Source of the DNA: Anaerolineae bacterium
GTDB taxonomy: Bacteria; Chloroflexota; Anaerolineae; Aggregatilineales; Phototrophicaceae
Length of the DNA stretch: 64,000 nucleotides
NCBI GenBank assembly: GCA_022824365.1
Contig: JAJEAA010000018.1
Span: forward strand, 469,858-533,857
Direction of reading: 5' to 3'
In this document: in pieces, positions 25,721 to 35,969 of the stretch
How positions within the stretch are numbered: the stretch's first letter is position 1
How the letters are laid out: each line of letters begins with the position of its first letter
Notes under the pieces: generated by a model
Told to the model about the DNA's origin: nothing
Databases searched by the model: none
What the model saw: only the letters and a program-made list of their open reading frames with translations
Program-made: the position numbers and the translations under genes

Positions 25721-27367
25721 CTAAGCAATAGCATCGTGTTTGATGGCTTTCAGGCTTTTCATGACATCGTTGGAACCGCGCCCGAAGTAATCGTAGAGGG
25801 TCCGGTATTCGGCGAAGAGTTTGTCATAGACCGCCTGGTTTTTTGCGATTGGCGCGACGACGCCTTCTTTCAGCTTGCCCATCTTGTCCGCGGCGGCCTG
25901 AATATCGGGATAGATGCCGGCAGCGACGGCCGCGTGCATCGCCGAGCCCAAAGCGGGCGCCTGCGCCGAGCCGGACAGCTTGAAGGGCCGGCCCGTGACA
26001 TCGGCGAAGATTTGGCAGAGCAGCGCGTTCTTCTCCGGCAAGCCGCCGGCGGCGACCAGCTCCTTCACTTCAATGCCTTGCGCGTCAAAGGCTTCGATGA
26101 TCTCGCGTGTGCCATAAGCGGTGGATTCGATAAGCGCGCGGTAGATATCCGGCGGGCGCGTCGCCAGATTCATGCCCAGCAGCATGCCCGTCAAATCGAC
26201 ATCCACCAGGGTGCTGCGGTTGCCATTCCACCAATCCAGCGCGATAAGCCCGTGCGCGCCAACCTGCTGCTTCGCCGCCTCGCGCTCAAGATATTCGTGC
26301 AGATTGAGCTTGGCTCGCTCCGCCGCCGATTGATATTCGCCCGGCACGGCATGATCGACAAACCAGGCGAAGATATCCCCGACAGCGCTTTGGCCCGCCT
26401 CATAGCCATACAAGCCCGGGATGACGCCCCCCATGACGACGCCGCACATGCCATCCACGACTTGCAAGTCGCGGCCGGAAAGGATGTGACAGCAGGAGGT
26501 GCCCATGACCATGACCATGATGCCGGGCTCAGTCGCTTTGACCGCCGGCGCGGTGACATGGGCGTCGACATTGGCGACCGCTATAGCGATCCCGGCCGGA
26601 AGCCCCATCATGTCCGCCATTTGCGGCCTCAACTCGCCGGCTTTGGAACCCAATTCGGCGAACTCCCGGCCGACCTTCTCGTCGACCACATTTTCAAAGG
26701 CGGGGTCCAGCGCCCGAAAATAATCCGCGCTCGGGAAGTCCCCATCTTGAACCATCGCCTTGTAGCCGGCGGTGCAGGTGTTGCGCGATTCCTGACCGGT
26801 CAATTGCCAGATGACCCAATCGGCCGCCTCGATGAAGCGCTCTGTTTGGGCGTAAATATCCGGGCGCTCCTGCAGGATTTGTAACAATTTACTAAAAAAC
26901 CACTCCGATGAGATTTTGCCGCCGTAACGCGGCAGCCAACTCTCGCCCATAACACGGGCGGTTTCATTAATCTGGTCGGCTTGGCGCTGGGCCGCGTGAT
27001 GCTTCCACAGCTTGATGTAGGCATGCGGCTCGTCCTTGAGCTCGTCGAGAAAGCAAAGCGGCTTGCCATCGGCAGTCGTCGGCATCGGCGAGCTGGCGGT
27101 GAAATCGATGCCTATGCCTTTGACATCGGTCGGCGCGACGCCGCTCCGCCGCAGCACAGCCGGCACGGTATGGGCGAAGACATCGAGGTAATCTTGCGGA
27201 TGCTGCAGCGCCCAATCGGGCGGCAATTTTAAGCCCGAGGGCAATTGCTCATCCATGACGCCGTGCGGATAATCGAAGACCGATTCAGCGATTTCGCCGC
27301 CATCGCGGGCGTCCACCAGTACCGCTCGTCCAGATAATGTGCCGAAGTCCAGCCCAATAGTATACAT
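25721..27367 (-). CDS. araB: L-ribulokinase (FGGY kinase family)
   Basis: 548 residues from the ATG at 27367, which follows AAGGAG; the frame stays open upstream to 27634 without support. It has the two FGGY domains: MYTIGLDFGTLSGRAVLVDA with the phosphate-binding loop, and the ATP-binding C-terminal half with VMVMGTSCCHILSGRDLQVV and LVAAGGLPEKNALLCQIFAD. GFDFT-like IGIDFTASSP is the ribulokinase-specific loop. It phosphorylates ribulose to ribulose-5-phosphate. No araA or araD lies beside it, so the exact sugar could be a related ketose. Confidence 0.85.
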   Translation of the reverse strand: MYTIGLDFGTLSGRAVLVDARDGGEIAESVFDYPHGVMDEQLPSGLKLPPDWALQHPQDYLDVFAHTVPAVLRRSGVAPTDVKGIGIDFTASSPMPTTADGKPLCFLDELKDEPHAYIKLWKHHAAQRQADQINETARVMGESWLPRYGGKISSEWFFSKLLQILQERPDIYAQTERFIEAADWVIWQLTGQESRNTCTAGYKAMVQDGDFPSADYFRALDPAFENVVDEKVGREFAELGSKAGELRPQMADMMGLPAGIAIAVANVDAHVTAPAVKATEPGIMVMVMGTSCCHILSGRDLQVVDGMCGVVMGGVIPGLYGYEAGQSAVGDIFAWFVDHAVPGEYQSAAERAKLNLHEYLEREAAKQQVGAHGLIALDWWNGNRSTLVDVDLTGMLLGMNLATRPPDIYRALIESTAYGTREIIEAFDAQGIEVKELVAAGGLPEKNALLCQIFADVTGRPFKLSGSAQAPALGSAMHAAVAAGIYPDIQAAADKMGKLKEGVVAPIAKNQAVYDKLFAEYRTLYDYFGRGSNDVMKSLKAIKHDAIA

Positions 27368-27468
27368 GCCCAACCCTCGCTCCTTGGCAATGCGGATCTC
27401 CTTAGGCGCGTATTGTCCCGCAAGCGCGCGCATAAGGCAAATCGCGCCAAGCAGCCCAGAGCGGTCGT

Positions 27469-27497
27469 TTGACAAGCAGTTGAAAATGAGATAAAAA
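27469..27497 (+). promoter_or_regulatory. Candidate rightward promoter in the araB upstream region
   Basis: TTGACA (27469-27474), a 17-bp spacer and TAAAAA (27492-27497). The next gene starts at 27760, so the leader would be long, about 255 nt. Nothing else is seen in the 392-bp divergent gap. Confidence 0.3.
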
Positions 27498-27759
27498 CGC
27501 TGAATTGTTCCGTTAGAATGGCTTTTTGGGGCGAGGGTATACATGTGGCGAGCCCGGTATAGTGATAGCGCAAGGAAAGCTAAAGGCTTCCTGCGTACAA
27601 AGTTTCTACTCCCGCTCGTAACATCTCTACACAATACTCGCTGGTTATTTGCTTCAATCCCTTCTCAATATTATTTGCGCATTCCACGTTGGTCTGACCG
27701 CTGCCGACCGCTTGGCACGGCGCGTACTATTCATCGAAGAAGGCGGAGAAGACGGAATT

Positions 27760-28278
27760 ATGCATCGATACATTTTACTCGCGCTGGCAGTGATGATGAC
27801 GATAGCGGGCCCCGTGGCGGCGCAGGAATACAAGCAAGTCAGGTCCTTGCGCGGATCGTTGTCCGCAAAGGTAGGCCAGGCGAGCTACTTCTCTGCCGCC
27901 TTGACATGGACGGGGCCTCTATATAGAGCCGAAGGCGCCTGGAGAAAAACCAATGATGGTTGGACAAATGATGAGCGCTTGATTAACTACCGTGTGAGGT
28001 GGTCGGTTCTCGTCGAAGGGAAGAGCAATTGCAATACCCCGAGCTTCAAGACGGCCAATACCCTGCGGAGAGGGAACGCGTTCGTTCCGGCTCGGCGATT
28101 GGATCCTGTCGTGGCAAGGGGCCGGTATTTGTATACGACGGGTGGTTCGGATTCCTTCGCGATTTCCACAGTGAAGCTGAAGAGGGGCGAATCCCTGTGC
28201 GTTCAAGTGCGCCCCCGCTACCAGGGAGAGAGAAATGGGCCTTGGGTAGAGTTGCGCATTGCGCATCCTGGCGGCTAG
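27760..28278 (+). CDS. Exported protein of unknown function
   Basis: 172 residues. The ATG at 27760 starts a signal peptide (MHRYILLALAVMMTIAGPVA, cut after AAQ). The mature part is beta-rich and basic, with two or three cysteines and no known motif. It ends KLKRGESLCVQVRPRYQGER followed by a short hydrophilic tail. The frame is open upstream to 27649, but only this start gives a signal peptide. Family not recognised. Confidence 0.55.
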   Translation: MHRYILLALAVMMTIAGPVAAQEYKQVRSLRGSLSAKVGQASYFSAALTWTGPLYRAEGAWRKTNDGWTNDERLINYRVRWSVLVEGKSNCNTPSFKTANTLRRGNAFVPARRLDPVVARGRYLYTTGGSDSFAISTVKLKRGESLCVQVRPRYQGERNGPWVELRIAHPGG

Positions 28279-28630
28279 GTCCAAAGCCTTGAACTTCAGT
28301 CACTGATCGCTCGGCGCAAGTCGGGCGGTTTTGCTGTGGACGCCGGCGGCGCATCCTTTTGGCTTAAGCAACGACTTGCCGGGCTCGTCGGCTATTGAGC
28401 AGTTTGACCCGCAATTCTAATACCCCTCATCTCCCAATAAGGAGGGAAGGGGAGCCGGAATCACTACGGACTTTGCGATAATTGCCCCTCGCTCTTTATG
28501 GGGTGCGCGGCATAGAGATGGCGGGAAGGGTTGGGGGCGGGGGATACGCACCGCGCTTGACACGAGGCATAGCCACAAGCGCCCTTATCGGCTACGATGA
28601 ATATAGAAGCGCAGTTCAAAGGAGACCGTG
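28279..28630. other. Intergenic 352 bp with a degenerate repeat
   Basis: No gene seen. A pyrimidine/purine-rich stretch at about 28440-28535 (CCAATAAGGAGGGAAGGGG, later GCATAGAGATGGCG) resembles 50148-50265, which also ends CCATAGAGATGGCG. The two look like old copies of one short repeat. Confidence 0.35.
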
Positions 28631-30061
28631 ATGAACCGTGTGGCGAGCGTTATGCCTAAGGCACCATCCCGAGCCGGCGCATTCCCGCCGGGTCCCACCG
28701 AAATGGGCGAAGGCGTCTGGCAGAATTACTTGTTTTACCGCCGCTTCTTCAAAGACCCGCTGAGCCACGTCACCCGTTGGATGGAAACCTATGGCGATGT
28801 CTGGCATTTCATGATCGGCGATACTCACAATTATTCGGTCGCCAATCCAGATGTCATTCATGAACTCTTCGTGCGCCAATCGAAACGTTTTATCAAGGGA
28901 CCTGCGTATACCAGCAAGAAGAGCGGCTTGGCGCGTTTTATGGGTGAGGGGCTGGTCACGAGCAACGGCGACTTTTGGAAGCGACAGCGTCGTCTGGTGG
29001 CGCCGGCTTTTCATGCCGTCCGCGTCCATGCCTATGCCGATACCATGGTCGACTACACCTTGAAGCGGCTGGAAGGCTGGAGCGATGGCGCGGTCGTCGA
29101 TGTCGACGAAGAGATGATGCAACTCACGCTTACGATCGTCGCGCGGACTCTTTTCGACGCCGATGCCACGAGCACAGTCGACCAGGTCAAGAAGGCTGTC
29201 GCCGTCGTGCAAAAAGCCAACAACACCGCCAGCATCCTGCCGCATTGGGTGCCGACCCCGCTGCGGGCGCGTTCCTGGCTCGCCAATAACGCCCTGAACA
29301 AAATCGTCTACGGCTTCATCAATGACCGGCGGGCAACCGGCGAAGACCGCGGCGACCTCTTGTCGATGCTGCTCCTGGCGGAAGATGCCGATGGCGAGCG
29401 CATGACTGACCTGCAAGCGCGCGACGAAGCGGTGACGCTCTTCCTGGCTGGGCATGAAACCACCGCCAATACTTTGAACTGGACCTGGTGGCTCCTGGCG
29501 CAGCATCCTGAGGTCGAAGCCAAGCTGCATGCCGAGCTGGATTCGGCGCTGGCCGGGCGCCCGCCCAAGCTGGAAGACCTGCGCCGCCTGCCCTATACCG
29601 ACATCGTCATCAAGGAAGCCTTGCGGCTCATGCCGGCCGTCTGGTCCGTCAGCCGAACCGCCGCGGAAGACACCGAAGTCTGCGGCTACCCCATGCCCGA
29701 AGGCACGACGGCGCAAGTCATGATCTATCTCCTTCATCGCCATCCCGACCACTGGAAGCAACCGACGGATTTTCTGCCCGAGCGCTGGCTGGACCCCGAG
29801 ATCGAGAATATGCACAAATACGCCTACCAGCCCTTCGCCGGCGGTCCGCGGGTATGCATCGGCAACAGCTTCGCGATCATGGAAGCCAACCTGCTGCTGG
29901 CGACGATTGCGCAGCGCTATCAACTCCGCTTGATTGATGGCGTCGAGATCAAACCCGCCGCCTTGATCACCCTGTTCCCCCGTGATGGCTTGCCCATGCG
30001 CATTGAGAAAAGGCCGCAGAAATTCAAATCAAGGAGCGCGCTTAATGGCACTAATGATTGA
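28631..30061 (+). CDS. Cytochrome P450
   Basis: 476 residues, soluble, no N-terminal anchor. The heme-thiolate loop is FAGGPRVCIGN with Cys409. Helix I has GHETTANTLNWTW and helix K has EALRLMP (the ExxR motif); a PERWLD element lies in between. These place it with CYP102/CYP110-like bacterial fatty-acid or terpene hydroxylases. No ferredoxin or reductase gene is adjacent. Start ATG at 28631 behind GGAGA. Its last 17 bases overlap the start of the next gene. Confidence 0.95.
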   Translation: MNRVASVMPKAPSRAGAFPPGPTEMGEGVWQNYLFYRRFFKDPLSHVTRWMETYGDVWHFMIGDTHNYSVANPDVIHELFVRQSKRFIKGPAYTSKKSGLARFMGEGLVTSNGDFWKRQRRLVAPAFHAVRVHAYADTMVDYTLKRLEGWSDGAVVDVDEEMMQLTLTIVARTLFDADATSTVDQVKKAVAVVQKANNTASILPHWVPTPLRARSWLANNALNKIVYGFINDRRATGEDRGDLLSMLLLAEDADGERMTDLQARDEAVTLFLAGHETTANTLNWTWWLLAQHPEVEAKLHAELDSALAGRPPKLEDLRRLPYTDIVIKEALRLMPAVWSVSRTAAEDTEVCGYPMPEGTTAQVMIYLLHRHPDHWKQPTDFLPERWLDPEIENMHKYAYQPFAGGPRVCIGNSFAIMEANLLLATIAQRYQLRLIDGVEIKPAALITLFPRDGLPMRIEKRPQKFKSRSALNGTND

Positions 30062-31373
30062 TGATGAACACGTACAAATTATCATGCGCATCCTGCGCGA
30101 CGCGGGAGAACCGATTTCCAATCGAGAGATGGAAGCCCAAACTCGGGAATTGCTGGGAGACAAGTGGAAAAGATCCTGGCAGATAACCAATAGCTGCATC
30201 CGCACGGCTCTTAGCAGCGTTGGGGTCGTCTCACACCCGCGCCGAGGGTTGTGGGGGCTGGAAGCGCAAGCGGAGGAGAAACTGGCGACGCTTGAGGGCA
30301 TCGACATTTGGGCGGAGCATATCCGAATACGAGACGCCAAACGAGCGAAGGATGCCGAACCCTTGGCGCCAAAGCCCGCGCCAGAAAAGCGTGACCTGCT
30401 GACATTGACCAAGAAACTGGTGGAAACCTGGGGACCGCCCGGCTACGAGCATCGCATCCGCGAGATCATCCGCGAAGAAGTATCGGACCTGGCTGACGAA
30501 ATCTGGATTGACGGTTTGGGCAATCTTATCTGTCGCGTCGGCGCCGGCGGCCCGAAGGTCTTGATCGCCGCGCACATGGACGAGATCGGGCTGATGGCGA
30601 ACTACCAGGAACCGGACAGCGGCTACCTGCGCTTCGCCAGTCTCGGCGGCTTGCGCAAGGATACCCTGAACGGCAATCGCGTGTTATTCGAAGATGGCAC
30701 GGTCGGCGTGATTGCCGTGCAGGATGGCGGCGGGAAAGCCTTGACCGACTTCTACATTGATGTGCAGGCGGATGGCGGCGGCAACGCGACGCCCGTCGGG
30801 CAGCCGGCCGGCTTCATGCGCGAGATGCAAGTGCGCGGCAGCCGCATCGTAGCCAAGTCCCTGGACGACCGCATCGGCTGCGTTGTCGCCATCGAAGCGA
30901 TGCGCCGGCTGGGGCGGCAGACGCCAAACGAGCTCTACTTCGCCTTCACAGTGCAGGAAGAAGTCGGCTTGCGCGGCGCCAAGACAGCGGCGCAAGGGCT
31001 GCGCCCTGACATCGGCATTGCCATTGATGTGACCGGCAGCGGCGACCAGATTCGCGGGCGGAAAATGCAGGTGAAGCTGGGCGGCGGCGCGGCCATCAAA
31101 GTCCATGACCCGGGCTTGATTGTGCCGGTAGCGATCAAAAACTGGATGATCGACCGCTGCGAGGCCGATCGCATCCCCTATCAATTGGAGTTGCTGGCGG
31201 GCGGCACGACCGACGCCTCGGCGATTCAAATGGCGGACGCGGGCGTCCCCAGCGGCTGCATCTCCATTCCGACCCGCTATCTGCATACGACCAGCGAGAC
31301 GGTTGACGCCGGCGATGTGAGAGCTTGCATCGACCTGCTCGCCGGCTTGCTCGCCAACGATATTGCCATTTGA
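30045..31373 (+). CDS. M42-family aminopeptidase with N-terminal Mrr-N-like winged-helix domain
   Basis: 442 residues. Residues 1-80 (IIMRILRDAGEPISNREMEA; then SCIRTALSSVGVVSHPRRGL) look like the Mrr N-terminal winged helix of restriction enzymes. After a charged linker, about 110-442 is a complete M42 dimetal aminopeptidase/endoglucanase-like domain: HMDEIGLMA, SLDDRIGCVVAIEA, VQEEVGLRGAKTA, and a C-terminal RYLHTTSETVDAGD with the last histidine ligand. The ATG at 30045 has a clear AAGGAG site 9 nt upstream and overlaps the P450 stop, so the two genes are coupled. The fusion is unusual. Confidence 0.85.
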   Translation: MALMIDDEHVQIIMRILRDAGEPISNREMEAQTRELLGDKWKRSWQITNSCIRTALSSVGVVSHPRRGLWGLEAQAEEKLATLEGIDIWAEHIRIRDAKRAKDAEPLAPKPAPEKRDLLTLTKKLVETWGPPGYEHRIREIIREEVSDLADEIWIDGLGNLICRVGAGGPKVLIAAHMDEIGLMANYQEPDSGYLRFASLGGLRKDTLNGNRVLFEDGTVGVIAVQDGGGKALTDFYIDVQADGGGNATPVGQPAGFMREMQVRGSRIVAKSLDDRIGCVVAIEAMRRLGRQTPNELYFAFTVQEEVGLRGAKTAAQGLRPDIGIAIDVTGSGDQIRGRKMQVKLGGGAAIKVHDPGLIVPVAIKNWMIDRCEADRIPYQLELLAGGTTDASAIQMADAGVPSGCISIPTRYLHTTSETVDAGDVRACIDLLAGLLANDIAI

Positions 31374-31384
31374 GCGGCAGCAAT

Positions 31385-32362
31385 ATGAAAGCCCTCATTT
31401 GCCGCGAATTTGGCTCAATTGACAATCTGGTTCTGGATGAAGTCCCAAGCCCGAGCGTCGGCGCCGGACAGGTCAAGATCAGAGTGCGAGCCTGCGGCGT
31501 CAACTTCCCCGATATCCTCATGGTTCAGGGCTTGTACCAACTGAAACCGCCTCTGCCCTTCAGCCCGGGCCTGGAAGTGGCGGGGGAGATCAGCGAAATC
31601 GGCGAAGGCGTCGAGGGGCTGGAAGTCGGGCAGCGCGTCGTCTCGACCTTGATGTGGGGCGGCTTCGCGGAAGAAGTTTTGACGCCCGCCGCAATGCCAC
31701 TGCCGATCCCGGCGGCAATAAGCTTTGAAGAGGCGGCGGCGATTCCCCTGGCTTATGGCACGGCGCATGTCGCGCTGACGCATCGCGCGGGGCTCAAACC
31801 GGGCGAGACTCTGCTGGTGCTTGGCGCGGCCGGCGGGGTCGGCTTGGCGGCGGTTGAACTAGGCAAGCTCCTGGGCGCGCGAGTCATCGCGGCGGCGAGC
31901 GCAACTGAAAAGCTCGATCTCGCGCTTGAGTACGGCGCCGCTGACGTGATCAACTACACCGACGAGAACCTGCGCGATCGCATAAAAACCTTGACCGATG
32001 GGCGCGGCGCGGATGTCATCTTCGATCCGGTCGGCGGCGATCTCTTCGACCAAGCGCTGCGTCGAATCGCCTGGGAAGGGCGCTACCTCGTCATCGGCTT
32101 CGCCAGCGGACGCATCCCCTCCGCGCCAGTCAATATCGCTTTGCTCAAGAACGCCTCGATTGTGGGCCTCTTCTGGGGCGCCTATTGGCAGAACGATGCC
32201 GCCGTGATCCGCCGCTCATTCGAGCAACTGATGACGCATTTTGCCGCGGGTGAAATCAAGCCGCATATACACCAGACCTTCCCGCTGGAGGACGCGGTCT
32301 CCGCCCTGCGTGAATTGCAGGAGCGGCGCGCTATGGGCAAGGTCGTCATCACAATAGCCTGA
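31385..32362 (+). CDS. NADPH:quinone oxidoreductase, zinc-independent MDR family
   Basis: 325 residues, medium-chain dehydrogenase/reductase fold without the catalytic or structural zinc cysteines. The N-terminal GroES-like domain has VRACGVNFPDILMVQGLYQL. The Rossmann motif is VLGAAGGVGLAAVELGKLLG, and the C-terminal GKVVITIA is the usual ending. It reduces quinones or enones with NADPH. Start ATG at 31385, 11 bp after the M42 gene, on the same strand, so probably in one operon. Confidence 0.9.
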   Translation: MKALICREFGSIDNLVLDEVPSPSVGAGQVKIRVRACGVNFPDILMVQGLYQLKPPLPFSPGLEVAGEISEIGEGVEGLEVGQRVVSTLMWGGFAEEVLTPAAMPLPIPAAISFEEAAAIPLAYGTAHVALTHRAGLKPGETLLVLGAAGGVGLAAVELGKLLGARVIAAASATEKLDLALEYGAADVINYTDENLRDRIKTLTDGRGADVIFDPVGGDLFDQALRRIAWEGRYLVIGFASGRIPSAPVNIALLKNASIVGLFWGAYWQNDAAVIRRSFEQLMTHFAAGEIKPHIHQTFPLEDAVSALRELQERRAMGKVVITIA

Positions 32363-32501
32363 CCCGCCGCCGCTTCTACTTGCTTAACGAAAATCTGTTC
32401 TAAAGCGAATCGCCCCAATTCGGAGACTGTGCTATGCTGGAAGCGCGTCATGCGGCAGACTGTCTGTTTGGCGCTGGCAACTGGGGAAACGGTGTCGCAG
32501 C

Positions 32502-35500
32502 ATGGCATATCGTGGCGATAACGAGCCTGAATACATTGATGATGACGAGTTCTTTGACCCCGACGACTTGGCGAATTCGGGCGGTCGCCGCTCTAATGTC
32601 CTGGGCGGCAGCGGCTCGCGTCAAGCGCGGGCGGAAGACATGGAGCCCCCGGAAGAGCGGCTGCGCGTTGAAGGCGGCAAGCGTGATTCGCGCGCCAGAA
32701 GTAAAGCGGGCGAGCGGAAGCAAGAGAAAGCCGGGCGCAAGCCGGTGAAAGCCCGCAATCCGGCGCCGTCGATAGCGAACAGTGAAGAACGGCGCGCGCG
32801 CCTGGCTGGCAAACATCAGAAAAAGTCGGCGCGGTCGGAAAGCCCCAAGCCGCCAGAGACCGGTAAAGACCGACATGGCTGGCGAAAGCGGTTCTCGCGC
32901 CCGGACAAATCGCCGCGAGCAGCGTCCGAGCCCAGCGCTAGCTCAAAGACCTTCGCATCGGTGACTGGCAAGATCGGCGCATTACGCGGCCGCCTCCGCC
33001 GCAGTGACGGCAAAGACAATGAAGCCGGCAATCGACCGGGAGATAGGGAGAGCGGCAGACGATTCGGCGCTAGCCGAGGTTCGACCCGGCCGCAGGATAG
33101 CAAGCCAGGGGGCGCCGCCCGCGCAAGAGCCAATAAAACACCGAAGATCGCCTCCGACGGTTGGCTCGACCTCGACCGCAAGCTGGACCTGATCGGGGTT
33201 GGCTTGGTCTTCGGCGCTATTGTTTTTGTCTTCAGCGCCCTTTCGCCGGAGCAAGCGGCTATCGGCATCCTGCATACGGTCATCGGGCAATTGCTCGGCT
33301 GGGGCGCCATTGCCGTCCCTGTCGCGATGTTCGCGGTCGGCCTCTGGCTGATCGTGCGGCATTTCGGCGCTGATCCGCCCATCATCGATCCGGTGCGCTT
33401 GTCGGGCGCAACACTGGCCTTCCTGGGCGCGCTCGTCCTCTTTCAATTCCTCGACAGCCTCGGCTATCCCGAGCAATGCGGACGCGATTGTATCGGGCGG
33501 GCGCTGCGGCAGTCCTATCAAGACGGGCGCGGCGGCGGATTGATCGGCGGCTGGCTATACAGCACGCTCGTTATCAACCTCACTGAACTCGGCGGTTTCG
33601 TCGCCGTCTTCATGACATTGACGATCGCCGCGATGCTGACGACCCGCTCCAGCATGGTAGAGCTTTCCGTTGTGCTAATCAGCCTCAGCCGCAACCTGCG
33701 GACGCGCATCGGGCAGGTCCTCGTCCAGCGGCGGGCAGCGCGCTTACAGGCGCGGCAGGAGCAGTTGACGATGGCGCCGGACGATAGTCATGTGCGCATC
33801 CGCAAGCCGGAACCAGCGCAATTGAGCGCCTCCCCGGCGGGGGGACCGGCGCTGCCGAAACCGAGCAGCGACTGGATGCCGATTCCGAGCCGGCTGCGCG
33901 CCTTCCTGGGTCGCCGCGGCAAACCGGATCCCGCGCAAAGCATAGAGCCCTTGGCAATTGAGACGCCCGCCGAGACGAGTGACAAAAGCATGATGCGGCG
34001 CTTTCTGAGCCGCCGTCCAGCCGAGGGCGCGCCAGCGAAAACGGCGAAGCCAGCCGAACGCGCCGGTCGCCTGGAGCGCTTCCTCAACCTGGGCGATGAC
34101 CTGCCGCCGCCAGCCGCCGAGCCGCCAACCGCAAATTTGTCAGCGCCCGCCCCAAGACCTCGCCGCGCCAATCCTCCGCCGTCATTTAGCCAGGCCCGCC
34201 CTCGCGCGCCAATCAAACCAGCAGAGCCGCAGCCCGAGCCGCCCGCCGTCGCGCCGACGCCAGGCGAGGAAATTGCGCAGCGACCGCCGCCAGATCCGGT
34301 GGCCAATAACGAGGACGCGTCAAGCGAAGCGAAAGCGCCATCGGCCAAGAGCAAGCCATCAGAAACAGGACAAGACGCGAGCTTCAAGGATACGTCCGCC
34401 GCTGTTTCCCGGAAGCCGGCCAAGCGTCTCGACTGGGACCTGCCCGATTATCGCGAGCTGCTCAATACCGGCGTCGCCAGCGACCTCGACGAGGCCGCGC
34501 TGCAGCAACAGGCGCAAATCATTGAAGACACGCTGGCCAGCTTCGGCGCGCCCGGGCGGGTCGTCGAAGTGAATTCCGGTCCCGTCATCACGCAATACGG
34601 CGTCGAGCCGGCTTACATCATAGCCAAGACCGGCAAGCGCAATCGCGTCAAGGTCGGCGCCATCGCCAAATTGGACAAGGATCTGCAATTGGCTTTGGGC
34701 GCGCGCTCGCTGCGCATGGAAGCGCCCGTGCCGGGCAAGGGTTATGTTGGCATCGAAGTGCCCAATCCAGTCTCGGCCCGCGTTGGCTTGCGCGATGTGA
34801 TGGATTCCACCGCCTACCAACGAATCGATTCCCCGCTGGCGATCGCGCTGGGCATGTCGGTGGATGGCAAGCCGATGGCGGCCGATCTGACGCAGATGCC
34901 GCATCTGCTGATTGCCGGCACGACCGGCTCCGGCAAGTCGGTCTGCGTCAACGCCATTATCAACAGCATCCTCGTCAATAACTCGCCCGAATCAGTCCGT
35001 TTTATCATGGTCGATCCCAAGCGCGTCGAGCTGACCGGCTACAACGGCTTGCCCCATCTGGTGGCGCCGGTCGTTGTGGAGCTTGAGCGGATCATCGGCG
35101 TCTTGCGCTGGGTCACCACCGAGATGGATGAGCGCTACAAGAAATTCAGCGAGGCCGGCGCGCGCAATATCATCGATTACAACAGCATTCTGGATCCCGA
35201 CCTGCCGGCGATGCCCTATATCGTCGTGATCATTGATGAGCTGGCGGACCTGATGATGATGGCGCCCGACGACACCGAGCGGGCAATCGCGCGTATCGCG
35301 GCGCTGGCAAGGGCGACCGGCATCCACCTCGTCATCGCCACACAGCGCCCGTCAGTGGATGTGGTGACCGGGCTGATCAAGGCGAATTGCCCGGCGCGGA
35401 TCGCTTTTGCCGTGGCCGGCAGCGTGGACAGCCGTGTCATCATCGACCAGCCGGGGGCGGAACGCCTGCTGGGCAAGGGCGATATGCTGTATCTGTCGGG

Positions 35501-35969
35501 CGATACGCCGGCGCCGCAGCGCGCGCAGGGCGTGCACGTTTCCAATGAAGAAATTCAGCGTATCAGCCGCTTCTGGAAATTGCGCAAGAGCGGGATCGCT
35601 GGCGTGGAGCCGATACCATTGCCCCCCAAGTCCTCCTCCGCTCCCTCGCCTGATGCCAGCGCTCTCGCCTCAGATAGCGCGCCCAAGAAACAGCCAAGCG
35701 AGCAAGCCGCCTTCTGGGACATGTCCACGGCCGGCGCCGGGCAAGGCGGCAGCAACGGGGGCAACCGGGACCCGGAAGAAGATGAACTGTATCAGACGGC
35801 GGTGGACATGGTGCGACGCCTGGACAAAGCCTCCATCTCGCTGCTGCAGCGGCGCTTGCGCATCGGTTATACGCGGGCGGCCCGCCTGGTCGATATGATG
35901 GAAGAACGCGGCGTGGTCGGTCCCCCCAAAGAAGGCAGCTCGAAGCCGCGCGACGTCCTGAAGCAATAA
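32502..35969 (+). CDS. ftsK: FtsK/SpoIIIE-family DNA translocase
   Basis: 1155 residues. A long charged, disordered N-terminus (1-225), four membrane helices (about 228-400), a Pro/Ala-rich linker (to about 645), then the alpha/beta motor. Walker A AGTTGSGKSVCVN starts near 805 and Walker B VVIIDELADLMM near 907. The C-terminal gamma winged helix (about 1095-1150, DKASISLLQRRLRIGYTRAA) reads KOPS/SRS sites. It moves chromosomal DNA through the division septum. The N-terminal extension before the helices is longer than in E. coli. No alternative start is needed; ATG at 32502. Confidence 0.95.
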   Translation: MAYRGDNEPEYIDDDEFFDPDDLANSGGRRSNVLGGSGSRQARAEDMEPPEERLRVEGGKRDSRARSKAGERKQEKAGRKPVKARNPAPSIANSEERRARLAGKHQKKSARSESPKPPETGKDRHGWRKRFSRPDKSPRAASEPSASSKTFASVTGKIGALRGRLRRSDGKDNEAGNRPGDRESGRRFGASRGSTRPQDSKPGGAARARANKTPKIASDGWLDLDRKLDLIGVGLVFGAIVFVFSALSPEQAAIGILHTVIGQLLGWGAIAVPVAMFAVGLWLIVRHFGADPPIIDPVRLSGATLAFLGALVLFQFLDSLGYPEQCGRDCIGRALRQSYQDGRGGGLIGGWLYSTLVINLTELGGFVAVFMTLTIAAMLTTRSSMVELSVVLISLSRNLRTRIGQVLVQRRAARLQARQEQLTMAPDDSHVRIRKPEPAQLSASPAGGPALPKPSSDWMPIPSRLRAFLGRRGKPDPAQSIEPLAIETPAETSDKSMMRRFLSRRPAEGAPAKTAKPAERAGRLERFLNLGDDLPPPAAEPPTANLSAPAPRPRRANPPPSFSQARPRAPIKPAEPQPEPPAVAPTPGEEIAQRPPPDPVANNEDASSEAKAPSAKSKPSETGQDASFKDTSAAVSRKPAKRLDWDLPDYRELLNTGVASDLDEAALQQQAQIIEDTLASFGAPGRVVEVNSGPVITQYGVEPAYIIAKTGKRNRVKVGAIAKLDKDLQLALGARSLRMEAPVPGKGYVGIEVPNPVSARVGLRDVMDSTAYQRIDSPLAIALGMSVDGKPMAADLTQMPHLLIAGTTGSGKSVCVNAIINSILVNNSPESVRFIMVDPKRVELTGYNGLPHLVAPVVVELERIIGVLRWVTTEMDERYKKFSEAGARNIIDYNSILDPDLPAMPYIVVIIDELADLMMMAPDDTERAIARIAALARATGIHLVIATQRPSVDVVTGLIKANCPARIAFAVAGSVDSRVIIDQPGAERLLGKGDMLYLSGDTPAPQRAQGVHVSNEEIQRISRFWKLRKSGIAGVEPIPLPPKSSSAPSPDASALASDSAPKKQPSEQAAFWDMSTAGAGQGGSNGGNRDPEEDELYQTAVDMVRRLDKASISLLQRRLRIGYTRAARLVDMMEERGVVGPPKEGSSKPRDVLKQ

